A model generated the notes under the pieces. It worked only from the letters and a program-made list of their open reading frames with translations. It was not told the origin of the DNA and did not search any database. The translations under genes and the position numbers were made by a program. A DNA stretch of 64,000 bases from Sipunculus nudus. Its lineage: Eukaryota > Annelida > Sipuncula > Golfingiida > Sipunculidae. Location of the stretch: positions 15,411,882 through 15,475,881 of the forward strand of contig CM049317.1 of NCBI GenBank assembly GCA_026874595.1, in the 5' to 3' direction. Positions 34,101-44,720 of this stretch are shown here, piece by piece (the first letter of the stretch is position 1; the number at the start of each line of letters is the position of its first letter).

Positions 34101-35847
34101 GTTACTGCCTTCCTTTGATTCAAACCATGCATGACAGACATTCCTCTGGGCTGGTATATGTCCTGTGTAGCACAAACCAGGTGGAGGTCTGCATGTGGTC
34201 TCTGACTGCTTCTCTAGTTTTTAAATTCATCTTGCATAATATCAATGCTGGCTAATTATTTTTAGTGTATTGCCAGTCAATGACAGAGTGTTAAAATGCA
34301 ACCTTGAGTCAGACTGGATTGCACCATTTTTTCTTTCTATGTTCCAGCTAGACCTGTGAGAAAGCAAAATATAATGGGCCTGTTTTTTGCAACAGTTGTC
34401 ATCTTCTGATAATTACACAGGGATCAATCAATGGACCCTGGTTTCTGTCATAACATGAGTATGGCACCAGTCTGTATTAAACAAGACAGAGCTGCTATTG
34501 AGAATAATACCCGAGTAGTTACTGCTATTTTGAACCATAAACTAGAAGGTAAAAATATTTAATAATTAACTATAAGTAATTTACTAGATAGGGACCAAAA
34601 ACTGATATCTAAAAAATTGTGTAAATACTGAATTAACAACACTGTATTCTTTATACACAATGTATCGCCATCTCTCCTTGCATTACAATCTACAGCTTCC
34701 CCCGATGAACCATCCATTTTTTCAAACGTTTTTCCTCGTTTATTACTTATTTTCTTTCATTTCCCACAAATCTTTTATTCAGACAAAATACATGACACAG
34801 GGTTTTTGTTCATGTTTTTTAAAGATTTTTTACCTTATTTTTTGAGCTTTTTACATGCAGCTTTCTGTTTTGGTTTTTACAACCTTTTTTCATCAAATTA
34901 TTTATGGCTATCCCCAGGCCTAAAGCATGGCATCATGTTTTGTCTGTGCATTTAGTATTTTCTTACGCTATTATTTTCTGTTCTTTCTGGAGCTCTGTTG
35001 AACAAAGCTGGTTTCAGTCTAAATGTTTTTATGTTATTTCCTTTAAAATTTAAAAGCTGTCTGCCTGGACCTGATGACAGGGATGCGCTTTTTTGTCATT
35101 GTTTTTCTGTGCATGCTTATCATATTATTTAGAGTGTTTCAATTGACCTAATGCAAGGATCCAGGTTGCTATCCAAATTTTTTCTTCTTATTTTTTCTTT
35201 TTATTATTTTGATCTTTTACCTTGACATTTGCATAGTCTCCCGTTTCTCTATTGAAGGGAAAAATCATTACTCATAACCTACAATTCAATCAAAAAGTCA
35301 TTCTGAAGGTAATTCCTTTTTTTTACCTCCATGCCTTGAGAGCTGAATTCATGTTTCCATGGGCTTGACCAGACCTGGGCAAGCCTGACCAGTGCTGTCA
35401 CCTGGGGGCCGGACATAAAACCATCACGAAGTCCAGGTCCAGTAGCTGGCACCATTAGTATATTGAAGTCTATCTCTCATGCATATTATGTTATGAATAT
35501 TTATAAGCTTTGCATGTGAAATTTAATACTGGGAGTTTATGATAACTGTTAAAACACATGACCCCAGTATCATGAGTGTACAGATAATCCATCTTGAGGG
35601 AGCAAAACACACATAAATAAGACCAGAGGTATAAGATATGTATTTGTGTATCTGTAAACAGTATTCTTTATTCATATTATCTACCCTTCAGTGATAATAT
35701 TGTAACAAAGAGAATCTAGATATAACAAGACAAATAGGAATAGATCACATAACAACAGTATTCTGTACGGACACATTCTTTTCGCAATAACCTTAAGTAG
35801 CTACAGAGTGGCATTTGTAATTAACACAAGGTAAGGGGAACAAAATG
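34101..35847. other. T-rich non-coding stretch
   Basis: Pyrimidine-rich on the plus strand from about 34660 to 35330. No gene or element recognised. Confidence 0.35.
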
Positions 35848-36337
35848 CAGGACTCGCCATTAACAGTAAAACCCTTGCCCAGGGCAAGTGAAAGTTCCAG
35901 AAAATAGTTGTAGGGCAACTAGAAGTCACCTCCTACTTGCCCAGTCGGGCAAGTAAGCCCATCATGAACCTTTACCTAACGCCTGAAAAAAAGGATCTTT
36001 GTGTTCTTAAATACAATCAATAATATTTGTATGCGTCAAGGTCCAGATCCTGATCTGGACCAACTGGCGATTGGTCCAGACCAAATCCCAATCAAGATTC
36101 AATCCTCATCGAAATATGGGCTAAAACATTGCTGGACCAGATCCTGATAGGGATTTAGGCTGGACTGAAAGTCATTCTCTTTGTTATTAATTGAAGATCA
36201 GGGTTTAGGCCAGAATGAATCCAGATCGGGTTCTGGGCCTTGACAGATTGCAAGTAAAAATTCATGTAGAGCAAGTAAAAGATAGATGTAACTTGCCCAA
36301 CTGGGCAAATACTTTAAAGAGTTAATGTCGAGCCCTG
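35848..36337. mobile_element. 490-bp TIR element, hAT-like ends
   Basis: Left end CAGGACTCGCCATTAAC, right end (reverse complement) CAGGGCTCGACATTAAC, each followed within about 30 bases by a TTGCCCA-GGGCAAGT hairpin. A third such hairpin lies at 35930-35952. The CAGGGCTCGA-TTAAC style is one I associate from memory with hAT-type non-autonomous elements. No clear 8-bp target duplication is visible (ACAAAATG against AAAGGTTA). The middle (36030-36240) holds CTGATCTGGACC-type palindromic words also found at 51.2 and 53.8-54.1 kb. Confidence 0.65.
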
Positions 36338-36589
36338 AAAGGTTATATGAAAAAACATCCAACACATTTTAAAGGACAAGGTGAAGCAGCACCATCCTGT
36401 AAAATCAAGGAAGGTTGATTATATATAGATAAATCACATAAAAAAAAGGGACTACATACCTTCATGAAAGACCAAACCTATAGGGCACGGGTACAGGTCT
36501 AAAACGAAAAAAATAAATACATGAACAGTGTGTGTGATCACATAGGTAATGTAAAGGCCTTCCAAGGGAAAAATAAGGCCTATTAGGGA
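36338..36589. other. Short spacer
   Basis: No recognisable feature before family A copy 2. Confidence 0.3.
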
Positions 36590-37279
36590 ACTAGGGACCC
36601 ATGGGTCTTGACGCTCAGCAGGATATATGTTTATGAGGTTTTCCAAAATATTGGTCCTGTGATCAGTTTGAAGCCAACCTGTCTACCCAAACTGGACTTA
36701 TCATCCATAAACTAATTTGTAAATGGATAGGCCCTGTGACCTAACCTTTGACCTTATGACCCCAAAATCAAAAGGAAACTTCCCCTATTGGCAGGTGCAC
36801 CACATGTTGATGATGGAAGGATTGAGATGAAAAGTTTGGCTTAAAATGCATCCACAATCTTCCTAAAGTAGAGGGTCCTGTGACCTTGACCTTTGATCTT
36901 ATGACACCAGATCGAATCAACAGTTCTTACTTTAGTGGTGGGCCATATATGTCAAGTTTGAAACCAATATTTCAAACTAAACTGGTGTTATTATCTGGAA
37001 ACTGATATGTGGATTGATGGCCCCCATGACCTCGAATTTGTGACCCCAAAATCCATCAGTTACTTCCACTTTTGGCAGGTCAGAATGTTTTGGACAGAAA
37101 GTTTGGCTAAAAATACATCAACAATCTTTTTAAAGAAGTGGGTCCTGTGACCTTGACCTTTGGCCTTATGACCCCAAAATGAAGAGGGTACTTACATTAT
37201 TGGTGGGTCATATATAAGTCAAAATTAAAACCAATATGTCAATCAAGAAAACAAATATGTGGACAGATGGGCCCCTATG

Positions 37280-37583
37280 GGTCTCGAAATAGGGTCATTG
37301 ACAAGACCGAGTTTGGCTCTCGAATGGCATGGCTGGGTCTCCACTGCTGGGATCGGTGGAGGGAATGTGGGTTGCTTCTGTCTTTGTGGCTGTGGATGCT
37401 GTAGCTTTCTAAAAGGTCACCGGCTCGGGATGGACAGTGGCGGCTTCTGTGGCTCTCTGCTTGGCTTGGCGTGGCACTGCGATTGTTGAATTAGAGAACA
37501 TGCTTAAGGAGCGCACAGGGCTGAGGTCTTGACCGCAGCAACCTGTAGCTGCTCGATGAGCGTATACCTCTTTTGGCTTGGCT
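37280..37583 (+). mobile_element. SINE-like retroposon copy 2, nested in family A copy 2
   Basis: 304 bases flanked by TGGGCCCCTATG (37268-37279) and TGGGCCCCTGTG (37584-37595), an 11/12 direct repeat. It starts at GTCTCGAAA, the point corresponding to GTCCCGAAA in copy 1, so it lacks about 85 bases of that copy's 5' part. The 3' end TTTTGGCTTGGCT is the same. Removing it rejoins a family A unit (GACAGATGGGCCCCTGTGA). Confidence 0.75.
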
Positions 37584-37729
37584 TGGGCCCCTGTGATGAT
37601 GACCTTTGACCCCCAAATCAATCAGTTTCTTCCCCTATTGGCAGCTCAGCTATATGTGCAAGATGGAAGGTTTTGGATGAAAAGTTTGGCTTAAAATGCA
37701 TTCACATCTTTCTAAATAAGTGGGTACTG

Positions 37730-37748
37730 TGACCTTGACCTTTGACCT
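37730..37748 (+). promoter_or_regulatory. Triple nuclear-receptor half-site in family A
   Basis: TGACCT-TGACCT-T-TGACCT: on the other strand AGGTCA, one base, AGGTCA, AGGTCA. This holds a perfect DR1 and the extended site TCAAGGTCA. Related cores lie at 36737, 36881, 37148, 37600, 37874, 38020 and 38159. Receptor binding is inference. Confidence 0.4.
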
Positions 37749-38274
37749 CATGACCCCAAAATTGAACAGAATCCTCACCTATTGGTAGGTTAGTGATATC
37801 CTGAAGATGGAAGGTTTGGGATAAAAAGTTTGGCTTCAAATGCATATGCATTCTTTTAAAGAAATGAGTCCTGTGACCATGACCTTTGACCATTGGACCC
37901 CAAAATCCACATGGTTCTTACCTTAGTGGTGAGTCTCATGTAAGTTAAGTTTAAAATCAATATTTCAAACTAAACTAGAGTTATCATCTGGAAACTAATT
38001 TGTGAACAAATGGCCCCTGTGACCTTTGACCATGTGACCCCAAATTCATTTATGCTCTCCCCATACTGGCAAGTCAGCTAAATGTGCAAAATGCAAAGTT
38101 TTGGATGAAAAGCTTGGCTTAAAATGCAGCCATAATCTTTTAAAAAAAGTGAGTCCTGTGACCTTGACCTCTGACCTCATGACCCCAAAATCATATAGGT
38201 GGGCCATATGCAAGTCTAGTTTGAAATCCATGTGTCAATACAACCTGGAGTTATCATCAGGAAACAAATTTGTG

Positions 38275-38332
38275 TGGATGGACGGATGGATGGACAGACA
38301 GACAGACAAACAGTCAGACAGACAGACAGGGT
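38275..38332. repeat. GGAT/GACA microsatellite
   Basis: Tetranucleotide GGAC/GGAT then CAGA repeats, within family A copy 2. Confidence 0.85.
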
Positions 38333-38816
38333 GATAACTATATGGCATCCACTTGTGATCAATAAACACACCAGGTTTGGGGGCACTACATATAATTACA
38401 GCTGACATGATTGTTGTCATTTTATATTAAAAATAAATTTTAAAAATATTCGTTAAAATAGCAAAAAAACAGGTGGCCCCACCACTTTTCAAGAACTGAC
38501 AAAACTAGTCATGGTCAATATTCAAGGCAAGATTCATGACAATCCATGCATTAATTATCAAGATATTGAAGGTTTGGTATTATATTTTTTATTATTCTGG
38601 GAGGTACTTTCAAGCCCCATAGCTCTAAGGAAATTGGTCATAGTGACCTAATTTCAGGTTTCCAAGGAGATTTTTTATTGACCTCCCTAGATATTCACTT
38701 AGAAGTTTCTAGGTCCAGCAGTTACAAATTGTGCCCTGCTAATGGACGGCCGGCCGGACAATGAACAAAGCACCATTCCTATACCTCAGTTGACTTACAG
38801 TTAGCTGAGCTAAAAA

Positions 38817-39334
38817 CAGATGTCTATGCAAACTAGAAAAGCCTGAAGGGCCAAATGTTCCACTTAGCTGAAATATGAGGAACTTGTATGCTGACATTTG
38901 ATGGCATCTGTCATTTAACAATAACTGGATGTAATATTCATTTAAAAATTCACCCATAAACTGTGAATGCATCTTAACCATATCACAGGAGGAGGCATAG
39001 ACACACATGCCCCATTTGTTAGAAGTTGGTCTGAGTAATAGTTTTTGAGATACTTTCTTTTTGAGATATTTTATCTTTTTGAGATACTTTATCAAAACTG
39101 AACCAGTATATAAGAAGCTGACAGGAGCCCCAAGGCCTAAAGAACATTGTGTATGGTAGTAACAGAAACATGTTCAGAACATCCGTACTCGCATGAATGT
39201 ACATGTCTTTGGTCTCATATATGTGTTGTTAAAGTCATATATTTGAGCTAGGGATGAATGTAGTGCAGTGAACTTTGCAAGTGTCATAACAGAAGCAAAA
39301 CAGATCTACAGGGTGAGACATTAACTGTTGAAAG
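38817..39334. other. Non-coding spacer
   Basis: Contains three tandem TTTTTGAGATA words (39045-39090). No gene. Confidence 0.35.
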
Positions 39335-40178
39335 TACAGTGATCTCCTGCATGACGACAACCCTGCTAACATGACCACTTTTCTTGGTCCCAGAATTGTC
39401 TGATATAAATTATCATATAAAAAACTTCCGTAACACGACCACCCCACTATAATAACCAATGACCACCTATTTTGGTCCCGACCTTCAGATGAGCCCCCGT
39501 ATCACAACCACTGGCTCATGGCCCACCTTGGACTACGATAATAGCCTGTGATTAATTATCCGGGTATGTGGAAAAGCCCTCTTTGATTTGTCAAGCCATG
39601 GTTAGGCTTGTTTATAATGCTGCTCAACCTGTTAGCCAAACTAAAAGCAGAAATAGATATTGGACTCCAAGGTCCGTTACATTGTTTGTTGAGTACGGCT
39701 GTTAGATAGGTATTTAACATTCTGATCAAAAAGGAGTTTGGCAAACGCAACTGACACCACACACATACATTCAGGTGAGTAAAGTAAAACTGTGACAAAT
39801 CACATTTCAATTATCAAGCAGGAATCATATAAATAATACTTAGAATTTGAGGTGTTCATTCTGTTCTCACTACGTGTTCGACATCAGATCATCTTCATGT
39901 TAATACTAATGCTGTAAGAATGACTTCAACGCCAACTATTTGTTCCATTTGTGTGTGTTTTATTTCAAAAACTTTTGAATCATATTCATGTTTGTTATTT
40001 ATTTTTCTTTATATTATATATTAGACACAGTATGCAACATTTACATGAAATACCCATATTATCGCCTACGTTAATATTGGCAGACTTATGTACAAGCATC
40101 CCCCTAACACAACCACCCCACTGACACGACCACTTTGCCTGGTCCCACAGGTGGTCACGTTAGCGGAGTTTTACTGTA
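39335..40178. mobile_element. 844-bp TIR element, pogo/Tigger-like ends
   Basis: Left TACAGTGATCTCCTGCATGA then CGACAACC; right (reverse complement) TACAGTAAAACTCCGCTAAC then GTGACCACC. Extra internal copies of ACGACCACCCC and TTGGTCCC lie at both ends. The terminal TA fits a TA target duplication. No transposase frame remains. Confidence 0.6.
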
Positions 40179-40974
40179 CTTGTCCAATGAGGCTATAGTC
40201 CATTTCATCCCCTCATGTCCACCTGATTTTTGCTATGAAAATTTTTATTAGGTACATTTCAAGGGAAACAATTATAGTGTAGAGGAGAGGATTACAGACC
40301 CTAATTTTCAACCAGGTAACTATATTCCTACCTTATGCCATATTTGAGTAACAGAATTTTCTGAAAATATGAGAAATCAGTCTACATTTTACAACATATC
40401 AGACCCACTTATGGCGGTCAAGGTCATTGGTCACATGCAAAAACAGCCTCAACTGACAGCTGCTGATTGGATGATCTCATGTAAACACTCTAAACAATAT
40501 AACCAGCTAAAACAAAGATGGCTACTTATGGAGGGACACACCATATCTGCCAGATCATGACAAAGAGACTAAAATGTTGTGAAACATAAACGGGGGATTT
40601 ATTGTAAAATTCTTAACTGCCATATTAGGTTGTCACTTCCATATGTTGTTTACTTGGAAAATATTGAAAAATATAAACTTTTAAGTAAATCATCTACAAA
40701 AAACAGGTGGACAGCAGGTGGTGAAATGGACTGTAGTAACAATTTAACTTTTACTTGTCAGGACTACAAAAATCAGTGAACCAAGTATTATCCACATGAC
40801 AATTTTGAAATAATAAACATGTTCAGATGTTTGTTTCTTAATAATATTTCTCTTTGGTATTTAAACAGTTACACATACAAGTAATTTGAGATAGATATCA
40901 TTTCTCCAAAAAAGATAATGGTTAACTGGAGATTAGTTATGATTCAGGCCTTTGGTTAAAGGATTATACTAGAC
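40179..40974. other. Non-coding stretch
   Basis: Nothing recognisable. Two 63-66-codon frames are not supported. Confidence 0.35.
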
Positions 40975-42104
40975 CCCCTTCACAGTTGTGCAAATACCAC
41001 TTTAGGTTGCCCTACCACGATTTATCTTCAATTTTTACTATTCCAAGATAGATGTACATGCCACATTGCAGACCAACACATTGAATGACTCCTCAGATAT
41101 TAGCAAATTTCACCTATAACAAATGAATGGATGGAAGCCACACAAAAAAAAATTGCAGATGGTGCCACAAGTCTTGAGTACAAGATGGAGGAGTCTAAGA
41201 TCTATGGACATGCACAGTTTTAGACCAATATGGCACACCACTCCTAAGAAAAGAGCATTAATTTATTCTACAGAAAGTAGGTGGCACCACCTGGCTGGTT
41301 TACCAGAAAACTTTCCGAAATGGATAGACATGCCAAATTTCATACCAATACCTCCAACCACACCGGAGATATGAACAATTTTCACCCAAAGCACATGTAC
41401 AGATGGACGCCACAGGGAAACGATCAAAGATGGTGCCACCAGTCTTGAGTACAAGATGGAAGAGTCCAGGAACTATAAATATGCACAATTTCAGGCCAAT
41501 AGGGCAAATCACTCCTCAGGAAAGGGCATGATATTTATGATTTTGTGTGAATTTCACCATGCATATATGGCAATATTCAAGGTCAAGGCCACTCTCATAG
41601 AAAAGGTCATGACCCCAATTTGAATATACATCATTCCATAACCCATGTCTATAAATATGCATAATATGCAAGGAATCTGTCCATTAGTTTTCGACTTATG
41701 ATGCTCACAGTACTGTTAAGTGGAAATAATGGGGGTATTAAATGGCACAATAACAAGAAAAGCATAATAGGTGGTGCCACCAGTTTCCGGTACATGACAA
41801 CACTATCCACAATTTTTTATCAAGTTGATTTTTGAATCAATCAATGCAAGATTTCTTGAGAAATTTAAGAATCTGTGCGATTTCCCCCAAAATGGAACTA
41901 TTCAAGGTCAAGGTCACTCTCCTAGTAAAAGTCATAACCCCATTTTTGATAGGCTTTGTCCTCTAACCCAACTCTATGCACATATCAAGTTTGGTAAAGA
42001 TCAGTGAAATATTTTTTGAGTTATCACATCCAAAACAAATCTCTGAGGTGGCGGCAAAACCGTGCTTAAACCATAGTATCCCGACTTTGTCTGGGGATAC
42101 AACT
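40975..42104 (+). mobile_element. Family C plus family B element (copy 2)
   Basis: 40975-41525 matches the family C repeat (GGTGCCACAAGTCTTGAGTA, GGACATGCACAGTTT). 41530-42104 matches family B: CAAGGTCAAGGTCACTCTC (41899-41917), GGTGGTGCCACCAGTTTCCG and TTTGGTAAAGATCAGTGAAA. It ends in the hairpin GTATCCC...GGGGATAC (42076-42100) followed by AACTAAT. A joint origin of the two parts is likely but unproven, and the left end is not placed. No protein. Confidence 0.6.
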
Positions 42105-42714
42105 AATTGTCTCCAAAACTCATTCAGGTATGGATATACATAAGATATATTTACCATCATTATTATAACTGAATATGAATTGCTTACAGACAGATGGACA
42201 GAAGTGATCAATATATATCCCTTGTTCTGCTGAGACATCCACATTGGTGTAAATAACATGTATAAGAAGAACAGCAGACGAATGATCTCTACAAATGAAC
42301 CGACAAAGTACAAGGGGATGCTATTCATGAAGTAATAGAGTAAAATATCACCATAAAAAGTCAGTGGATAAAACCAAAAAGAATCAGTCAATATGTTTGG
42401 CCACGGTATGCACTAAAAAGAATACTGCTTAGCCAGAGATACAAGAAGGCAAACAGATGTCAACATTCACAATATGACAAGACCTAAGTAACATGGTACA
42501 AACACAAAAACAGACAATAAGGAATTCATGTTAAGACAGCAGCTTATAATTAAAGCCCATTCATCGTCAGAATTAAAACACAGGACTAGACCAACAGACA
42601 CGGCTGAAATACGACAAAGCTCGGGTCAAAATAAGGCAAAAATACAAAACAAGATAAGACTAAACAAACCTTACGTATTACACAAAAATAAGGCATAATC
42701 TACAATACAAACAT
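42105..42714. other. Non-coding stretch
   Basis: No gene. Short ACAAGATAAG-type words near the right edge foreshadow the tandem array. Confidence 0.35.
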
Positions 42715-43180
42715 AAGCATGAAGGACAACACAGAGAGCCTATATCAGGAATAAAGTACAACACAAGATGAGGCCTATATATAAGGCTTTAAGTAAAACA
42801 CAAGATAAAGCACACATATAAGGCATTAATTACAAAACAAGATGAGGCCTATATAAAAGGCGTAAAGTACAAAACAAGATGCGGCTATATAAAAGGCAAA
42901 AAGTACAACACAAGATGAGGCCTATAAAAAAGGCATAAAGTACAACACAATATGAGGCCTATATATAAGGCATAAAGAACAATACAAGATAAGGCCTACA
43001 TATAACGCATAAAGTACCACACAAGATCAGGCCTACACATAAGGCATAAAGTTCAACACAAGATGAGGCCTATATATAAGGCATGAAGTACAACACTATA
43101 AAAGGCACAAAACAGCACAAGATGACTGTGGCCTACATATAAGGCATAAAATACAACAAAAGAAGCCTATATGACATATA
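42715..43180. repeat. About 37-bp tandem repeat, 11-12 copies
   Basis: AGTACAACACAAGATGAGGC plus CTATATATAAGGCATAA repeats with modest substitutions and some units shortened. Confidence 0.85.
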
Positions 43181-43379
43181 AGTACACACAAGAAAACCGG
43201 AGAGCAATTTAAGGCATACGAACTCATTGGTACAAGAGACAGACCTGCGCAGACATGGGTCAGTGATATGACAGATAATTAAGAGATATTCAAAATATGT
43301 GGTACAAAAGAAGATCAGAAATATGACTCATAACAGAGGATATTTAATTATCAGCTATGAAAGATAAAAGAGGCCCTAC

Positions 43380-43850
43380 TCATCCAGCATCCTAAAAACA
43401 ACAGCAGTTCAACCGACCACGAAAAGGCCTGAGGTTTTAACAAGGAAAAGCCTCAATAAAAACAAGCTACCTCAACAAAACAAGACAAAACCCAGAGGAA
43501 GTCCTTTATAAACCCAAGACACACCAGCAAAACAAATACTACTCATCCACAAAGCAAAAGCAAGCAAATAGACCATGAAAAAGTTAACTGATGAAACCCA
43601 AGGAACGTCCTTTAAAAAACCAGCAACACCAACAAAACCAGGTCTACTCAAGACAAAGCTCCAATGAATCCTGATCACAGCACAAACAAGATTTTATTTA
43701 GACAAAACAAGGCCTATAGTACATTTTTAAACCTATTTAAGAACAAAACAGGTCTACAAGCAAAATTGAGGCCTATTAAAGGCAAAAACAGGCCTAAAAT
43801 AAGACAAACTTCTTATGAAAAAAAAACAAAACCAACAGAATATTCTTAAT
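43380..43850. repeat. Degenerate A-rich repeat region
   Basis: AACAAAACAAGGCCTAT-like words and a roughly 107-bp duplication (CCCAGAGGAAGTCCTTTA at 43491 against CCCAAGGAACGTCCTTTA at 43597). Probably an older relative of the 42.7 kb array. Confidence 0.5.
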
Positions 43851-44316
43851 CACCTTATATTAAAATGTAAAATGCCTGTGACCAAAAAAAAATGTATGAC
43901 TCCTATTCAACTTGATAACTACAATCAGTCATGGACTTTAGTACTACCATGGAAACCCTCTATAACAATGTATTTCTAAAGCCTAACATATTCATAGATG
44001 GGTTTTCTGAAGTTCTGTTCATTTGAAACTAGATGAAATTGGACCATGGTCCTCAGAGGGCCCCGGCAATGAGAAACGGTGTAATTAGATGTTCCTTGAA
44101 AACAGTAGTAAGAAAAGCTTATGAAGACCTGGTGTTGTCCAGGTGTGAAGAACTGACAAGGTCTCTACAAATCCTGTTGTGGATTGGAAGGGTATGAGTG
44201 ATACAGGGTTAATGAAACAAATGTGAGGAATCTCAGGCGGAAAAGATATAAACCTGTGCTGAGAACTATTTTACTTTCTTGGAGGAGATCACAGTAAATT
44301 TGTGTAATTCAATAGG
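43851..44316. other. Non-coding spacer
   Basis: No recognisable feature. Confidence 0.3.
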
Positions 44317-44720
44317 TCAAGAGGCTCTCATATGTACCAATCATCCCTCTGGATCTAGGAAAGCTGAAAAATGTTGTGGCTGAGATATTGAGAGGGAAAA
44401 AATCAGGGATTGGGCTGTGGCGGCCATATTGGAATTCTGACAGGTGTGTCACTCAATAGGTCTGGAGCCCTTATATGTACCAATCATCTCTGTAAATTTG
44501 TGAAAGCTGAAGTATGTTGTTGTTGAGTTATTGCCTGCAAAAGAAAATAGGGATTGAGCTGTGGCTGCAATATTGGAATTCCGACAGGTCTGTAATTCAA
44601 TAGGTCTGGAGCCCTCATAATTGTACCAATCATCCCTGTATATTTGGGAAAGCTGAAGTATGTTGTTGTTGAGTTATCGCGCGCGAAAGAAAGTGTCACT
44701 GACAGAAGGACAGAAGTACT
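44317..44720. repeat. 144-bp tandem repeat, nearly 3 copies
   Basis: Units start at 44317, 44461 and 44605, exactly 144 apart. Shared phrases are CATATGTACCAATCATC, AAAGCTGAAGTATGTTGTTG and ATATTGGAATTC. A GACAGAAGGACAGAAG tract follows, as in family A. Probably part of another non-autonomous element. Confidence 0.85.

Larger units (their letters stand above)
36590..38816 (+). mobile_element. Family A non-autonomous element (copy 2)
   Basis: The left end has AGGGACCCATGGGTCTTGAC and GCTCAGC (36612-36618). The right end has ACCTCAG (38783-38789), CTGAGCT (38805-38811) and then AAAAA. The interior from 36730 to 38200 is tandem units of about 143 bp, each with a TGACCTTGACCTTTGACCT-like core and CATGACCCCAAAAT. 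Shared phrases include GATGAAAAGTTTGGCTTAAA. A (GACA)n tract (38275-38330) and a block at 38470-38760 similar to 59060-59480 precede the end. It is interrupted by a SINE-like insertion (37280-37583). No protein. Confidence 0.65.

Noticed and set aside
41963-42391. 142-codon minus-strand frame
   Set aside because: It overlaps the family B 3' hairpin and its flank, so it crosses a mobile-element boundary. No domain recognised.
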